Assembly (NCBI GenBank): GCA_947629385.1
Contig: CANRDO010000022.1
Span: 1 to 52,638 of the forward strand
DNA length: 52,638 bases
From: an uncultured Lachnospiraceae bacterium
Lineage (GTDB): Bacteria > Bacillota > Clostridia > Lachnospirales > Lachnospiraceae
Reading direction: 5' to 3'
Shown here: piece by piece, positions 7,067-14,738 of the stretch
Layout: each line of letters opens with the position of its first letter
How positions within the stretch are numbered: the stretch's first letter is position 1
Notes under the pieces: generated by a model
What the model was told of the DNA's origin: nothing
The model's input: the letters and a program-made list of their open reading frames with translations, nothing else
The model's database searches: none
Program-made: the position numbers and the translations under genes

Positions 7067-9367
7067 CTACACCTTCGCCAGCTTTGCGAACGAAGCGAAC
7101 ATCTTCTTCTGGCCAACACAGTCAAACTCAACCGTGACCTCGTAGTCCCTGCCGCCCTCCACAATGCTCTTCACAGTTCCATCTCCGAACTTGACATGCC
7201 GCACGCGGTCGCCAACCCCATAGTCCAACGTCTGCGCCTTCTTCACCTGAAACTGCTGCGGCACGAACACCTTCGCCCGGAACGCCTCCCGCGCCTGCTG
7301 ATACGCCGTCTGATTCTGCGCCCTCGCCGGACGCTCCGTCTGCCTCGCCTCACGGAAGCTGTCCTGCTTCGCAAGCATTTCATCCGGAATATCCTCCACA
7401 AAGCGCGACACCCTGCTGTAATGCACCTCACCGCGCACCATCCTCTGTCTCGCGCAGGTGAGCGTCAGCTCCCGCTTCGCCCGAGTGATCCCCACATAGC
7501 ACAGCCTTCGTTCCTCCTCGATTTCCATCGGGTCCTCCGAGGAGATGCTCAGATAGCTTGGGAACAATCCTTCCTCCATGCCGACCAAAAAGACGACCGG
7601 GAACTCCAGTCCCTTCGCGCTGTGCAGTGTCATCAGCACCACATGATCCGGATTCTCTTCGAGGTCGTCGATGTCCGCAACCAGCGCCACCTCCTCGAGG
7701 AACATATCCAAAAGCGACTGCCTTCTCTCCCCGGGTTCTCTGTCCTGCCCGAGCCCTTCTTCTTTGTCGGCGGATTCGGCTGCACCAAGTTCTTCTTCTC
7801 CGCCAAACTCCTCGTCGAAAGCCGCCGCCTTATTCAGCAGCTCATCGATATTCGCTATGCGCTCATCAGCCTCCTCCGTACCCTCGTTCTCCAGCTCCTT
7901 CACATAGCCGGTCACCTCCAGGACATCCTCGATCAGCTGTTTGATCGTGTAGAACTCTGCTTTACTGCGAAACGTCCGAATCAGATCGACAAAGCTGCGC
8001 ATCTTAAGTCCTGTCCTTCCGATGCCCGGAATCTTATCCGCGTCCTTCAGCATCTCATAAAAGCTTGTCCCGTGTGCAATCGCGTACTCCTGCACACGGC
8101 TGACGGATGCCTGCCCGATGCCACGCTTCGGCACGTTGATGATCCTGCGAACCGCCAGGTCGTCCTCCGCATTCGCAATCGTCTTCAGGTAAGCCAGAAT
8201 ATCCTTGATCTCCTTCCTCGCGTAGAAATTCACACCTCCCACAATCTTGTAGGGAATGTTTGCCAGCAGAAATTTCTCCTCGAACAAGCGCGACTGGGCA
8301 TTGGTCCGGTACAGCACCGCGCAATCCCCGTAATTCCACTCGCCCTTTCGCAGCTTTCCTGCAATCGTCTCGGCGACATACTCCGCCTCCTCAAAGCCAT
8401 TCATGAACTGCCGGAATTTGACAAGCTCGCCGTCCGGATTCGCAGTCCAAAGCGTCTTGCTCTTGCGCCCTGCATTGTGCCGAATCACCTCGTTCGCCGT
8501 ATCCAGAATACTCTGCGTCGAACGGTAATTCTGTTCGAGACGGATCACCTTCGCGTCTGGGAAATATTCTTCAAAATTCAGGATATTGCCGATATCCGCT
8601 CCTCTGAACCGGTAAATCGACTGATCGTCGTCGCCCACGACACACAGGTTGCGATATTTTGAGGCAAGCAGACTGACCAGCTGAAACTGTGCCAGGTTCG
8701 TGTCCTGGTATTCGTCAACCAGGATAAAGCGAAACCGTTCCTGATACGATTCCAGAACCTCCGGAACGCTTTGGAACAGCTCGACCGTCTTAAAGATCAG
8801 ATCATCAAAGTCCAGCGCGTTGTTGCTCTTAAGCTGCGCCTGATACTCCCGGTATACCTGCGCAATCTTCTCCATACGGTAATCACCCTGCGCTCTCCTG
8901 GCATACTCCTCCGGGCCTGTCAGCTCATCCTTCGCCGACGAAATCGCATTCAGGAAAAGCCGCTCTCTGAAAATCTTTGTATCAATCTGAAGGCGCTTGC
9001 AGATCTCCTTGACCACCGTCTTTTGGTCGTCTCCGTCGTAGATCGTGAAATTTGTGCTGTAACCGATCAGATCTATGTACCGCCGCAGGATCCGGACGCA
9101 AGTACTGTGAAACGTAGATACCCAGACACTCCCAACACTTCCGAGCATCCGCTCCACACGCTCCCGCATCTCGCCGGCCGCCTTGTTCGTGAACGTGATC
9201 GCCAGGATGTTCCAGGGATTCACACCCTCTTCCTCGATCAACCGTGCAATCCGGTGCGTCAGCACCCTCGTCTTCCCTGAGCCGGCCCCCGCAAGAATCA
9301 AAAGCGGCCCTTCGAAATGACGTACCGCCTCGCACTGCTGTGGATTCAACGAATCATATAAATTCAT
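7067..9367 (-). CDS. pcrA: ATP-dependent DNA helicase PcrA (UvrD/Rep family)
   Basis: A 766-aa superfamily 1A 3'-5' helicase acting in replication restart, repair and removal of RecA from DNA. Walker A is LAGAGSGKTRVL (residues about 25-36). Further motifs are ITFTNKAAGEMRERV, VSTFHSTCVRILRR, VDEYQDTN (Walker B), GDDDQSIYRFRGAD, EQNYRSTQ, TLHSAKGLEFP and YVGITRAKREL. An acidic insert lies near residues 535-570. The C-terminal Tudor-like region (DYGVGDRVRHVKFGDGTV) is the PcrA RNA-polymerase-binding domain. Length is close to the family norm. The start at 9367 follows an AAGGAAG site. The 76-aa gene lies 99 nt upstream. Confidence 0.97.
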   Translation of the reverse strand: MNLYDSLNPQQCEAVRHFEGPLLILAGAGSGKTRVLTHRIARLIEEEGVNPWNILAITFTNKAAGEMRERVERMLGSVGSVWVSTFHSTCVRILRRYIDLIGYSTNFTIYDGDDQKTVVKEICKRLQIDTKIFRERLFLNAISSAKDELTGPEEYARRAQGDYRMEKIAQVYREYQAQLKSNNALDFDDLIFKTVELFQSVPEVLESYQERFRFILVDEYQDTNLAQFQLVSLLASKYRNLCVVGDDDQSIYRFRGADIGNILNFEEYFPDAKVIRLEQNYRSTQSILDTANEVIRHNAGRKSKTLWTANPDGELVKFRQFMNGFEEAEYVAETIAGKLRKGEWNYGDCAVLYRTNAQSRLFEEKFLLANIPYKIVGGVNFYARKEIKDILAYLKTIANAEDDLAVRRIINVPKRGIGQASVSRVQEYAIAHGTSFYEMLKDADKIPGIGRTGLKMRSFVDLIRTFRSKAEFYTIKQLIEDVLEVTGYVKELENEGTEEADERIANIDELLNKAAAFDEEFGGEEELGAAESADKEEGLGQDREPGERRQSLLDMFLEEVALVADIDDLEENPDHVVLMTLHSAKGLEFPVVFLVGMEEGLFPSYLSISSEDPMEIEEERRLCYVGITRAKRELTLTCARQRMVRGEVHYSRVSRFVEDIPDEMLAKQDSFREARQTERPARAQNQTAYQQAREAFRAKVFVPQQFQVKKAQTLDYGVGDRVRHVKFGDGTVKSIVEGGRDYEVTVEFDCVGQKKMFASFAKLAKV

Positions 9368-9466
9368 AGTTTTCTTCCTTATCTGTTCTCACATTATCTG
9401 TTCTCACATTTTGTAAAATGATCTGCCTCTGCCAGCGTGTGGAACCGCTGAGCTCATCACATCCGC

Positions 9467-9697
9467 TCACTCGTCGAACTCCGCAACCACCGTGTAGCCG
9501 CTCTCGTCTGTGCGCACCTCGACGACCACGCCTTCCCGCGTCCGCAGCCGCTCGCGATTCTCATAATTCGCAGACATCGCGACCGCCGGCTCAATCGTAT
9601 AGTACCAGCTGAAGGGCAGCACGCCCTCCGAGACTGTTATCGCATCACCGGGCTTTACGAGCCCCTCGCGCTCCATCTTGAATTCCATCCTGCGCAT
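9467..9697 (-). CDS. Small hypothetical protein (76 aa)
   Basis: The open frame extends up to 9817, but the ATG at 9697 has a GAAGGAAG site at 7 nt, so I choose it. The product (MRRMEFKMEREGLVKPGDAI ...) looks like a small beta-rich domain, with WYYTIEPAVAMSANYENRER followed by a VVVEVRTDESGYTVVAEF strand pattern. It has no membrane segment. It precedes pcrA on the same strand. The family was not recognised. Confidence 0.65.
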   Translation of the reverse strand: MRRMEFKMEREGLVKPGDAITVSEGVLPFSWYYTIEPAVAMSANYENRERLRTREGVVVEVRTDESGYTVVAEFDE

Positions 9698-9919
9698 TTC
9701 AACACTTCCTTCGCATTTGCTCTCTATTCTACCCGATACCGCCTGCACTTGCAAGCGCAAATTCCCCGGCGTCAAACCCGACGCCCTTAGGCAGATTTCC
9801 TCTTTTTCTCTTGCCATCTTCGTTCAAAAACCTTATAATTAGTATAATTATAGCCACAAAGCAAAGTGTATGAATTTAAGACCTTTTTACCTATTTCTAT
9901 AATACAAGGGGACTTTCAC

Positions 9920-10525
9920 ATGGATCAGAAATATACAAATCAGCTCAGCGATATTCTGAAGCAGATGGCGAACACTGATCAGATTCAGCTCTCGGACATC
10001 CCGAATATCGACTTATATATGGATCAGGTGACACATTTTATGGAGGATCATCTGCAGGCCTCCCGGCGCTATGAGGACGATAAGATCCTGACCAAGACCA
10101 TGATCAACAACTATGCCAAGAACAAGCTTCTGCCTCCCCCGGAGAAAAAGCGCTACTCCAGAGAGCACATGATTGTTCTGATTTTTATCTACTATCTCAA
10201 GGGATTTCTGCCGCTCTCTGACATTCAGGCGATCCTGAAGCCGGTCACAGACCGCTTCTGGGGCGCAGATAAGGATTTCAACATCCAGAATATCTACGAG
10301 GAAATCTACACGATTGAAAAGGAACAGATCGGCGGAACCATCCGCAGTGTAATGGACAGCTACCACAAGGCGTCGCACTCGTTCGCCGACGTTCCGGAGG
10401 ATGACCGCGAGTTTCTTCAGTTCTTTTGCTTTATCTGCCTGCTGAGTCTGGATATCTACCTGAAAAAAGAAGTGATCGAGAAAATGATCGATTCCATGAA
10501 GACGCCGCCGCCCGAACATAAGTGA
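9920..10525 (+). CDS. DUF1836 domain-containing protein
   Basis: A 201-aa protein. The ATG at 9920 follows an AAGGGG site; the frame is open earlier, but without a comparable site. The conserved centre (LTKTMINNYAKNKLLPPPEKKRYSREH, HMIVLIFIYYLKGFLPLSDI) is the DUF1836 signature. It resembles a MerR-like winged-helix DNA-binding segment, so a regulatory role is likely but unproven. The C-terminal half is helical (residues about 120-195). It is convergent with yerC; the two stop codons are 25 nt apart. Confidence 0.85.
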   Translation: MDQKYTNQLSDILKQMANTDQIQLSDIPNIDLYMDQVTHFMEDHLQASRRYEDDKILTKTMINNYAKNKLLPPPEKKRYSREHMIVLIFIYYLKGFLPLSDIQAILKPVTDRFWGADKDFNIQNIYEEIYTIEKEQIGGTIRSVMDSYHKASHSFADVPEDDREFLQFFCFICLLSLDIYLKKEVIEKMIDSMKTPPPEHK

Positions 10526-10550
10526 GGCGGCGGCATGCACGACTTTTTCG

Positions 10551-10853
10551 CTATTGCTTTTCCTGCTTCTCCCTGAGCCGTGAAAATACCATCTCATAAC
10601 CGTCATTTCCATAGTTCAGCGAGCGGTTCACGCGGCTGATCGTCGCCGTCGACGCGCCGGTCTTTTCCGCGATCTCCAGATAAGTCCTCTTCTCCTGCAG
10701 CATACGCGCCACCTCATAGCGCTGCGAGAGCGAGAGCAGCTCGTTTATCGTACACACATCTTCGAAAAACAGATAGCACTCTTCCTTATCCTTCAGGCAC
10801 AAGATCGCCTCAAACAATGCATCTACTGCCTCAGTCCTGACTTTCTTACTCAT
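10551..10853 (-). CDS. yerC: TrpR-related YerC/YecD transcriptional regulator
   Basis: A 100-aa protein with the TrpR-like HTH fold: a helical N-terminus (MSKKVRTEAVDALFEAILCL), then SLSQRYEVARMLQEKRTYLEIA and the recognition region TGASTATISRVNRSLNYGNDGY. I use the ATG at 10853 because homologues begin MSKKxR; the frame could start 11 codons earlier. Its regulon in Firmicutes is poorly defined. Two palindromes sit immediately upstream (10894-10930), which fits autoregulation as in TrpR. The NRAMP-pxp operon diverges from this intergenic region, so it may also be a target. Confidence 0.9.
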   Translation of the reverse strand: MSKKVRTEAVDALFEAILCLKDKEECYLFFEDVCTINELLSLSQRYEVARMLQEKRTYLEIAEKTGASTATISRVNRSLNYGNDGYEMVFSRLREKQEKQ

Positions 10854-10893
10854 AATATGCCCTCTCCTGTATTTGTCAGCAAACAATTTTATG

Positions 10894-10930
10894 GTGCTAT
10901 TTTAGCACTTTACTTTAATACTGTAAAGTA
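10894..10930. promoter_or_regulatory. Palindromic operator candidates upstream of yerC
   Basis: GTGCTA-TTT-TAGCAC (10894-10908) and TACTTTA-N6-TAAAGTA (10911-10930) are perfect inverted repeats. The second also contains AATACT/AGTATT symmetry, and a CTTTAATA motif recurs at about 10976-10983. The sites lie 40-80 bp upstream of the yerC start. TrpR-type proteins bind short palindromes of this size. No binding data are implied. Confidence 0.5.
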
Positions 10931-10989
10931 TTTTCACATCGAAACCGCAGACAGATCAAATAGTTTTGAATATTGCTTTAATATTTTAC

Positions 10990-11018
10990 TTGGCGAACGC
11001 GGAAAAGTGTGTTATACT
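10990..11018 (+). promoter_or_regulatory. Sigma-A-type promoter of the NRAMP-like/pxp operon
   Basis: TTGGCG (10990-10995) and TATACT (11013-11018) are separated by exactly 17 bp. Transcription would start near 11025 and give a leader of about 115 nt before the NRAMP-like gene. The match to the vegetative consensus is good in both boxes. Confidence 0.7.
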
Positions 11019-11037
11019 GTTTTCGATTGAAAAGGGT

Positions 11038-11068
11038 AAAGGCGCCCTGCCAGTAGCAGGGCGCCTTT
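11038..11068 (+). other. Strong hairpin at the 5' end of the NRAMP-like leader
   Basis: AAAGGCGCCCTGC (11038-11050) and GCAGGGCGCCTTT (11056-11068) form a perfect 13-bp stem with a 5-nt loop. It lies only about 13 nt after the predicted transcription start. Just three Ts close the stem, so it is either a weak terminator/attenuator or a stabilising 5' hairpin. Confidence 0.55.
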
Positions 11069-11141
11069 CTCATAACATGAAGATTCTGCGAATTCTATAT
11101 GCTTCGTCGAATTTTCAGAAAAAGAAAGGGAGGATTAATTT

Positions 11142-12347
11142 ATGAATGAAAAGAAAAAAGGCGGAGGCGCCCTGCTCGGCGCCGCATTTCTCATGGCAAC
11201 CTCGGCGATCGGCCCGGGCTTCCTGACACAGACGGCATCCTTTACCAGCCAGCATCAGGCAAGCTTCGGCTTTGTCATCCTGGTTTCCATTCTCCTGGCA
11301 GCGATCGCCCAGATCAATATCTGGCGCGTGCTATGCGTGTCAGGACTGCGCGGGCAGGATGTGGCAAATAAAGTGCTTCCTGGTCTCGGCTACTTCGTCT
11401 CCTTCATGATCGTGCTCGGCGGCCTCGTATTTAACATCGGCAACGTCGGCGGAGGCGCACTCGGCTTCAACACACTGCTCGGCATTCCGACGAAGGTCGG
11501 CTACGTGCTGGCAGGCGGCCTGGCGATCGTCGTGTTCCTTCTGAAGAACGCGAAGGCTGCCATGGATACTCTTACGAAGATCCTCGGCGCGATCATGATC
11601 GTGGTCATCTTCATCGTGATCATTGTCGTGAAGCCGCCGCTCGGCTCCGCTCTTAAGAATACCTTTGTACCGGCGACAGGCGTTCAGCCTCTGTTCGCTC
11701 CGATCATCACGCTTCTGGGCGGCACGGTCGGCGGATACATCACCTTCTCCGGCGCGCACCGTCTGATCGACGCGGGCATCACCGGCAAGGACAACCTGAA
11801 AGAGATCAACAAGAGCTCCATCATGGGAATCGGGATCGCGACGATCGTCCGTATCTTCCTGTTCCTCGCGGTGCTCGGCGTCGTCGTGAAGGGCGTGACC
11901 CTCGACTCCGGCAATCCGGCGGCAGACGCGTTCCTGCAGGGCGCAGGTCAGATCGGCTATCGCTTCGCGGGCCTTGTGCTCCTGTGCGCGGCGATCACCT
12001 CGATCATCGGCGCGGCTTACACCTCCGTGTCGTTCCTGAAGACCTTCCATCCGGCGATCGAGAAGAATGAAAACTATGTGATCATCGGCTTCATCGCGGT
12101 ATCCACACTGATCATGCTGATCCTGGGCAACCCGGCGACGCTGCTGATCGTGGCGGGCGCGTTCAACGGCCTGATCCTTCCGATCACTCTCGGCATCTGC
12201 CTGATCGCTTCCAAAAGCAAGAAGATCATGGGCGAATCCTACCAGCACCCGATCTGGATGCTCGTGCTCGGCGTCGTGGTCGTGATCCTCTCCGCATACA
12301 TGGGTATCAACACCTTCCTCACGAACGTGACATCCCTGTTTGCTTAA
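11142..12347 (+). CDS. NRAMP-related membrane transporter (YcsG-like), probably not a metal transporter
   Basis: A 401-aa protein with about 11 membrane segments and an NRAMP-like layout (TSAIGPGFLTQTASF in the first helix, GTVGGYITFSGAHRL in the sixth). The canonical metal-binding motifs are absent: no DPGN in TM1 and no MPH in TM6. NRAMP-like YcsG of B. subtilis is encoded next to YcsF (PxpA), and here the gene also precedes pxpBC-accBC-pxpA. A role in uptake of 5-oxoproline or a related amide is therefore the simplest inference. The ATG at 11142 follows AAAGGGAGGATTAATTT. A strong terminator at 12379-12445 separates it from pxpB. Confidence 0.85.
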   Translation: MNEKKKGGGALLGAAFLMATSAIGPGFLTQTASFTSQHQASFGFVILVSILLAAIAQINIWRVLCVSGLRGQDVANKVLPGLGYFVSFMIVLGGLVFNIGNVGGGALGFNTLLGIPTKVGYVLAGGLAIVVFLLKNAKAAMDTLTKILGAIMIVVIFIVIIVVKPPLGSALKNTFVPATGVQPLFAPIITLLGGTVGGYITFSGAHRLIDAGITGKDNLKEINKSSIMGIGIATIVRIFLFLAVLGVVVKGVTLDSGNPAADAFLQGAGQIGYRFAGLVLLCAAITSIIGAAYTSVSFLKTFHPAIEKNENYVIIGFIAVSTLIMLILGNPATLLIVAGAFNGLILPITLGICLIASKSKKIMGESYQHPIWMLVLGVVVVILSAYMGINTFLTNVTSLFA

Positions 12348-12378
12348 TCTGCGGCGGAATATCCGATCAAACATGAAA

Positions 12379-12445
12379 GAGCGTGTCCCAAACGATCATT
12401 CGTCGGGATCCCCTTGCGAATCGTCCTGGGACGCGCTCTCTTTTT
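12379..12445 (+). terminator. Rho-independent terminator after the NRAMP-like gene
   Basis: GAGCGTGTCCC and GGGACGCGCTC pair around an inner ACGAT/ATCGT stem, followed by TCTTTTTCG. It ends or attenuates the NRAMP-like transcript before pxpB. pxpB may therefore depend on read-through or on its own promoter in the roughly 50 nt that follow. Confidence 0.85.
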
Positions 12446-12496
12446 CGCATCAAACGTGGTCATTTGACTCTATGCGCTATTTTAAGGAGAAATCAG

Positions 12497-13225
12497 ATGC
12501 AGAATATCAGAATCTTAACAGCAGGGGACTCCTCGCTTCTGGTTGAATTCGGAGCTGAGATCAGTCCGGAGATCAACCGCAAGATAGCCGCTACCGTGCA
12601 GCTTCTCAAGGAGCAGCACATCGAAGGCATCGTGGACATGATCCCGACCTACTGTTCCCTGCTGATCAACTATGATCCCCGGGTGCTCTCCTATGAAGAG
12701 ATCCGGGAACGCGTCTTTGCCATCGTTCGTGTAGAGACCATCGCAGGAACGCAGCGAAAGCGCGTCTTCGAAATTCCCGTCTGCTACGGCGGGGAGTACG
12801 GGCCGGATATGGACAACATCGCAAAGCATGCGGGACTCACTGAGGAGGAGGTCATCCGGATCCACTCTTCAAAGGATTACCTGATCTACATGCTCGGATT
12901 TTTGCCCGGCTTCACCTATCTCGGCGGTCTGGACGAGCGGATCCACACTCCCAGGCTCGCGAACCCGCGGCTCAAGATCAGCGCCGGAAGCGTCGGCATC
13001 GGCGGCTCCCAGACCGGAATCTATCCGCTGGATTCGCCGGGCGGCTGGCAGCTCATGGGCATGACTCCCGTGAAGACCTACGATCCAAACAGAGAAGTGC
13101 CGATCCTTGTAGAGGCCGGCGATTACATCCGTTTCGTCCCGATCGATGAGGCGGAATATCTTCGGATCAAGGATTTGGCAGAACGCGGTGAATACCAATG
13201 CACCGTTCACGAAGGAGGGGTGTAA
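12497..13225 (+). CDS. pxpB: 5-oxoprolinase subunit PxpB (KipI family)
   Basis: A 242-aa protein of the KipI/allophanate-hydrolase-subunit-1 family. The signature segments are GDSSLLVEFGAEI near the N-terminus, PVCYGGEYGPDMDNIAKHAG, and FLPGFTYLGGLDERIHTPR followed by SAGSVGIGGSQTGIYPLDSP. PxpB and PxpC together provide the ATP-dependent part of bacterial 5-oxoprolinase (5-oxoproline + ATP + water to glutamate). Relatives form half of the carboxyltransferase domain of urea carboxylase. I use the ATG at 12497, which follows AAGGAGAAATCAG; earlier codons in this frame read through the terminator hairpin. pxpC follows after 1 nt. Confidence 0.95.
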   Translation: MQNIRILTAGDSSLLVEFGAEISPEINRKIAATVQLLKEQHIEGIVDMIPTYCSLLINYDPRVLSYEEIRERVFAIVRVETIAGTQRKRVFEIPVCYGGEYGPDMDNIAKHAGLTEEEVIRIHSSKDYLIYMLGFLPGFTYLGGLDERIHTPRLANPRLKISAGSVGIGGSQTGIYPLDSPGGWQLMGMTPVKTYDPNREVPILVEAGDYIRFVPIDEAEYLRIKDLAERGEYQCTVHEGGV

Positions 13226-13226
13226 G

Positions 13227-14234
13227 ATGGGAATTCGCATATTAAAGGGCGGAATGCTGACAACGGTGCAGGATCTCGGCCGCACCGGCTACCAGAGCCA
13301 GGGCTTCTCCGTGGCGGGCGTCATGGACGTTCGCTCCTTCAAGATCGCCAACCTGCTGCTGGACAATCCCGAGAACGAGGCGGTGCTTGAGATCACCCTG
13401 ATCGGCCCGACGCTCGAATTCACCTCCGCGACGATCATCGCCATCACCGGCGGAGACTTCGGCCCCACCGTCAACGGCGAGCCGGTTCCGATGTACACGG
13501 CCCTGTATATCAACAAGGGAGACATCCTGAAATTCGGCAGCGCTCGGACAGGCAGCCGCGGCTACATCGCTTTTTCGAGCTATCTGGAGATCCCGGTCGT
13601 CATGGGCAGCCGCTGCACGAACATGAAAAGCTCTCTGGGCGGATTTAAGGGACGTAAGCTGATGGCCGGAGACTACATTAACTTCCGCATCAAGCGGCGC
13701 TATCTCCCGTTCTTCCTGTCGAGAAAGCTGAACCTGAACGAGTTTGACCAGATGAGCGCCGAGCTGCGCGTCGTCATGGGGCCCCAGGACGATAAATTCA
13801 GCAAACAGGGAATCGAGACCTTCCTGAACAGCGAATACACCGTGACAAGCGATTTTGACCGTATGGGCTGCCGCCTGGAGGGCCCGTTCATCGCCTCGAA
13901 GGACGGATCGGATATCATCTCGGACGGCATCTCCTTCGGCTCCGTCCAGGTACCTTCACACGGGAAGCCGATCATCCTTCTGTCCGACCGGCAGACCACC
14001 GGCGGATACGCAAAGATCGCGACTGTCGCATCCGTCGATATTCCGAAGCTGGTACAGCGAAAGACAGACCATAAGATCCGTTTCCGCGCGATCACGGTTC
14101 AGGAGGCGCAAAAGCTCTATCTGGACGAAGTGAAGGAGCTCGACGCGATGCGCAGGCTCATCCATCAGCCTTGCAAGGAAGTGCTCGAGTGCCGCCTCGT
14201 CGCCAAACGCCTGCGGACATTGTTCGAGTCATAG
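13227..14234 (+). CDS. pxpC: 5-oxoprolinase subunit PxpC (KipA, carboxyltransferase-like)
   Basis: A 335-aa protein of the KipA/allophanate-hydrolase-subunit-2 family, usually annotated as a biotin-dependent carboxyltransferase. The family opening ILKGGMLTTVQDLGRTGYQS is followed by GVMDVRSFKIANLLLDNP. Later segments include MGPQDDKF, DRMGCRLEGP and SDGISFGSVQVPSHGKPIILLSDRQTTGGYAKIA (given here in part). The ATG at 13227 follows CGAAGGAGG and lies 1 nt after the pxpB stop. It acts with PxpB. Here it also directly precedes a biotin carrier and a biotin carboxylase, so its carboxyltransferase ancestry may be functional. Confidence 0.95.
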   Translation: MGIRILKGGMLTTVQDLGRTGYQSQGFSVAGVMDVRSFKIANLLLDNPENEAVLEITLIGPTLEFTSATIIAITGGDFGPTVNGEPVPMYTALYINKGDILKFGSARTGSRGYIAFSSYLEIPVVMGSRCTNMKSSLGGFKGRKLMAGDYINFRIKRRYLPFFLSRKLNLNEFDQMSAELRVVMGPQDDKFSKQGIETFLNSEYTVTSDFDRMGCRLEGPFIASKDGSDIISDGISFGSVQVPSHGKPIILLSDRQTTGGYAKIATVASVDIPKLVQRKTDHKIRFRAITVQEAQKLYLDEVKELDAMRRLIHQPCKEVLECRLVAKRLRTLFES

Positions 14235-14260
14235 GGGAAACAAGAAAGGAGACACAAGTA

Positions 14261-14716
14261 ATGGATTTGGAAAAGATTGAAGGATTGGTAAAAATAATAG
14301 AGAATTCCTCTCTCACCCAGTTCACGCTGAAGGAGGGAGATCTGAAGATCACGATGAGCAAGCTGGATCATCCGCCTGTGGTGGCCGCTGTCCCGGCACC
14401 GGGCGCCCCGGCTGTTCCTCCGGCTGCCGTGCCCGGAGAACCGGCGCCGTCTGTCGGGCCGGAGGACAAGGACGACAAGCTGTTTATCGTCTCACCGATC
14501 GTGGGCACATTCTACTCTGCCCCGGCGCCGGACGCTCCCGCTTTCGTCAAGGTCGGCGACCAGGTAAAGAACGGTCAGACGGTCTGCATCCTCGAAGCAA
14601 TGAAGCTGATGAACGAGATCCAGAGCGAATTTGACTGCGAGATCGAGGCGGTGCTTGTGAGCAACGAGCAGAAGGTGGAGTATGGACAGCCGCTGTTCCG
14701 CGTGAAGAAATTATAA
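14261..14716 (+). CDS. accB: Biotin carboxyl carrier protein (AccB type)
   Basis: A 151-aa protein. The N-terminal helix region (MDLEKIEGLVKIIENSSLTQ) is typical of AccB, followed by an Ala/Pro-rich linker (about residues 45-70). The C-terminal biotinyl domain has the biotinylation site EAMKLMNE near residue 111. In fatty-acid synthesis this protein carries CO2 from biotin carboxylase to a carboxyltransferase. Here no accA or accD is present and the neighbours are PxpB/PxpC. The ATG at 14261 follows GAAAGGAGACACAAGTA. A second housekeeping copy elsewhere in the genome would be expected if this one is dedicated to the pxp operon. Confidence 0.93.
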   Translation: MDLEKIEGLVKIIENSSLTQFTLKEGDLKITMSKLDHPPVVAAVPAPGAPAVPPAAVPGEPAPSVGPEDKDDKLFIVSPIVGTFYSAPAPDAPAFVKVGDQVKNGQTVCILEAMKLMNEIQSEFDCEIEAVLVSNEQKVEYGQPLFRVKKL

Positions 14717-14738
14717 GACCCGGAGGGAGGTTGGAACA

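Noticed and set aside
7058..8662. Plus-strand 534-aa frame opposite pcrA
   Set aside because: It is an antisense shadow of pcrA, which has complete helicase motifs on the other strand.
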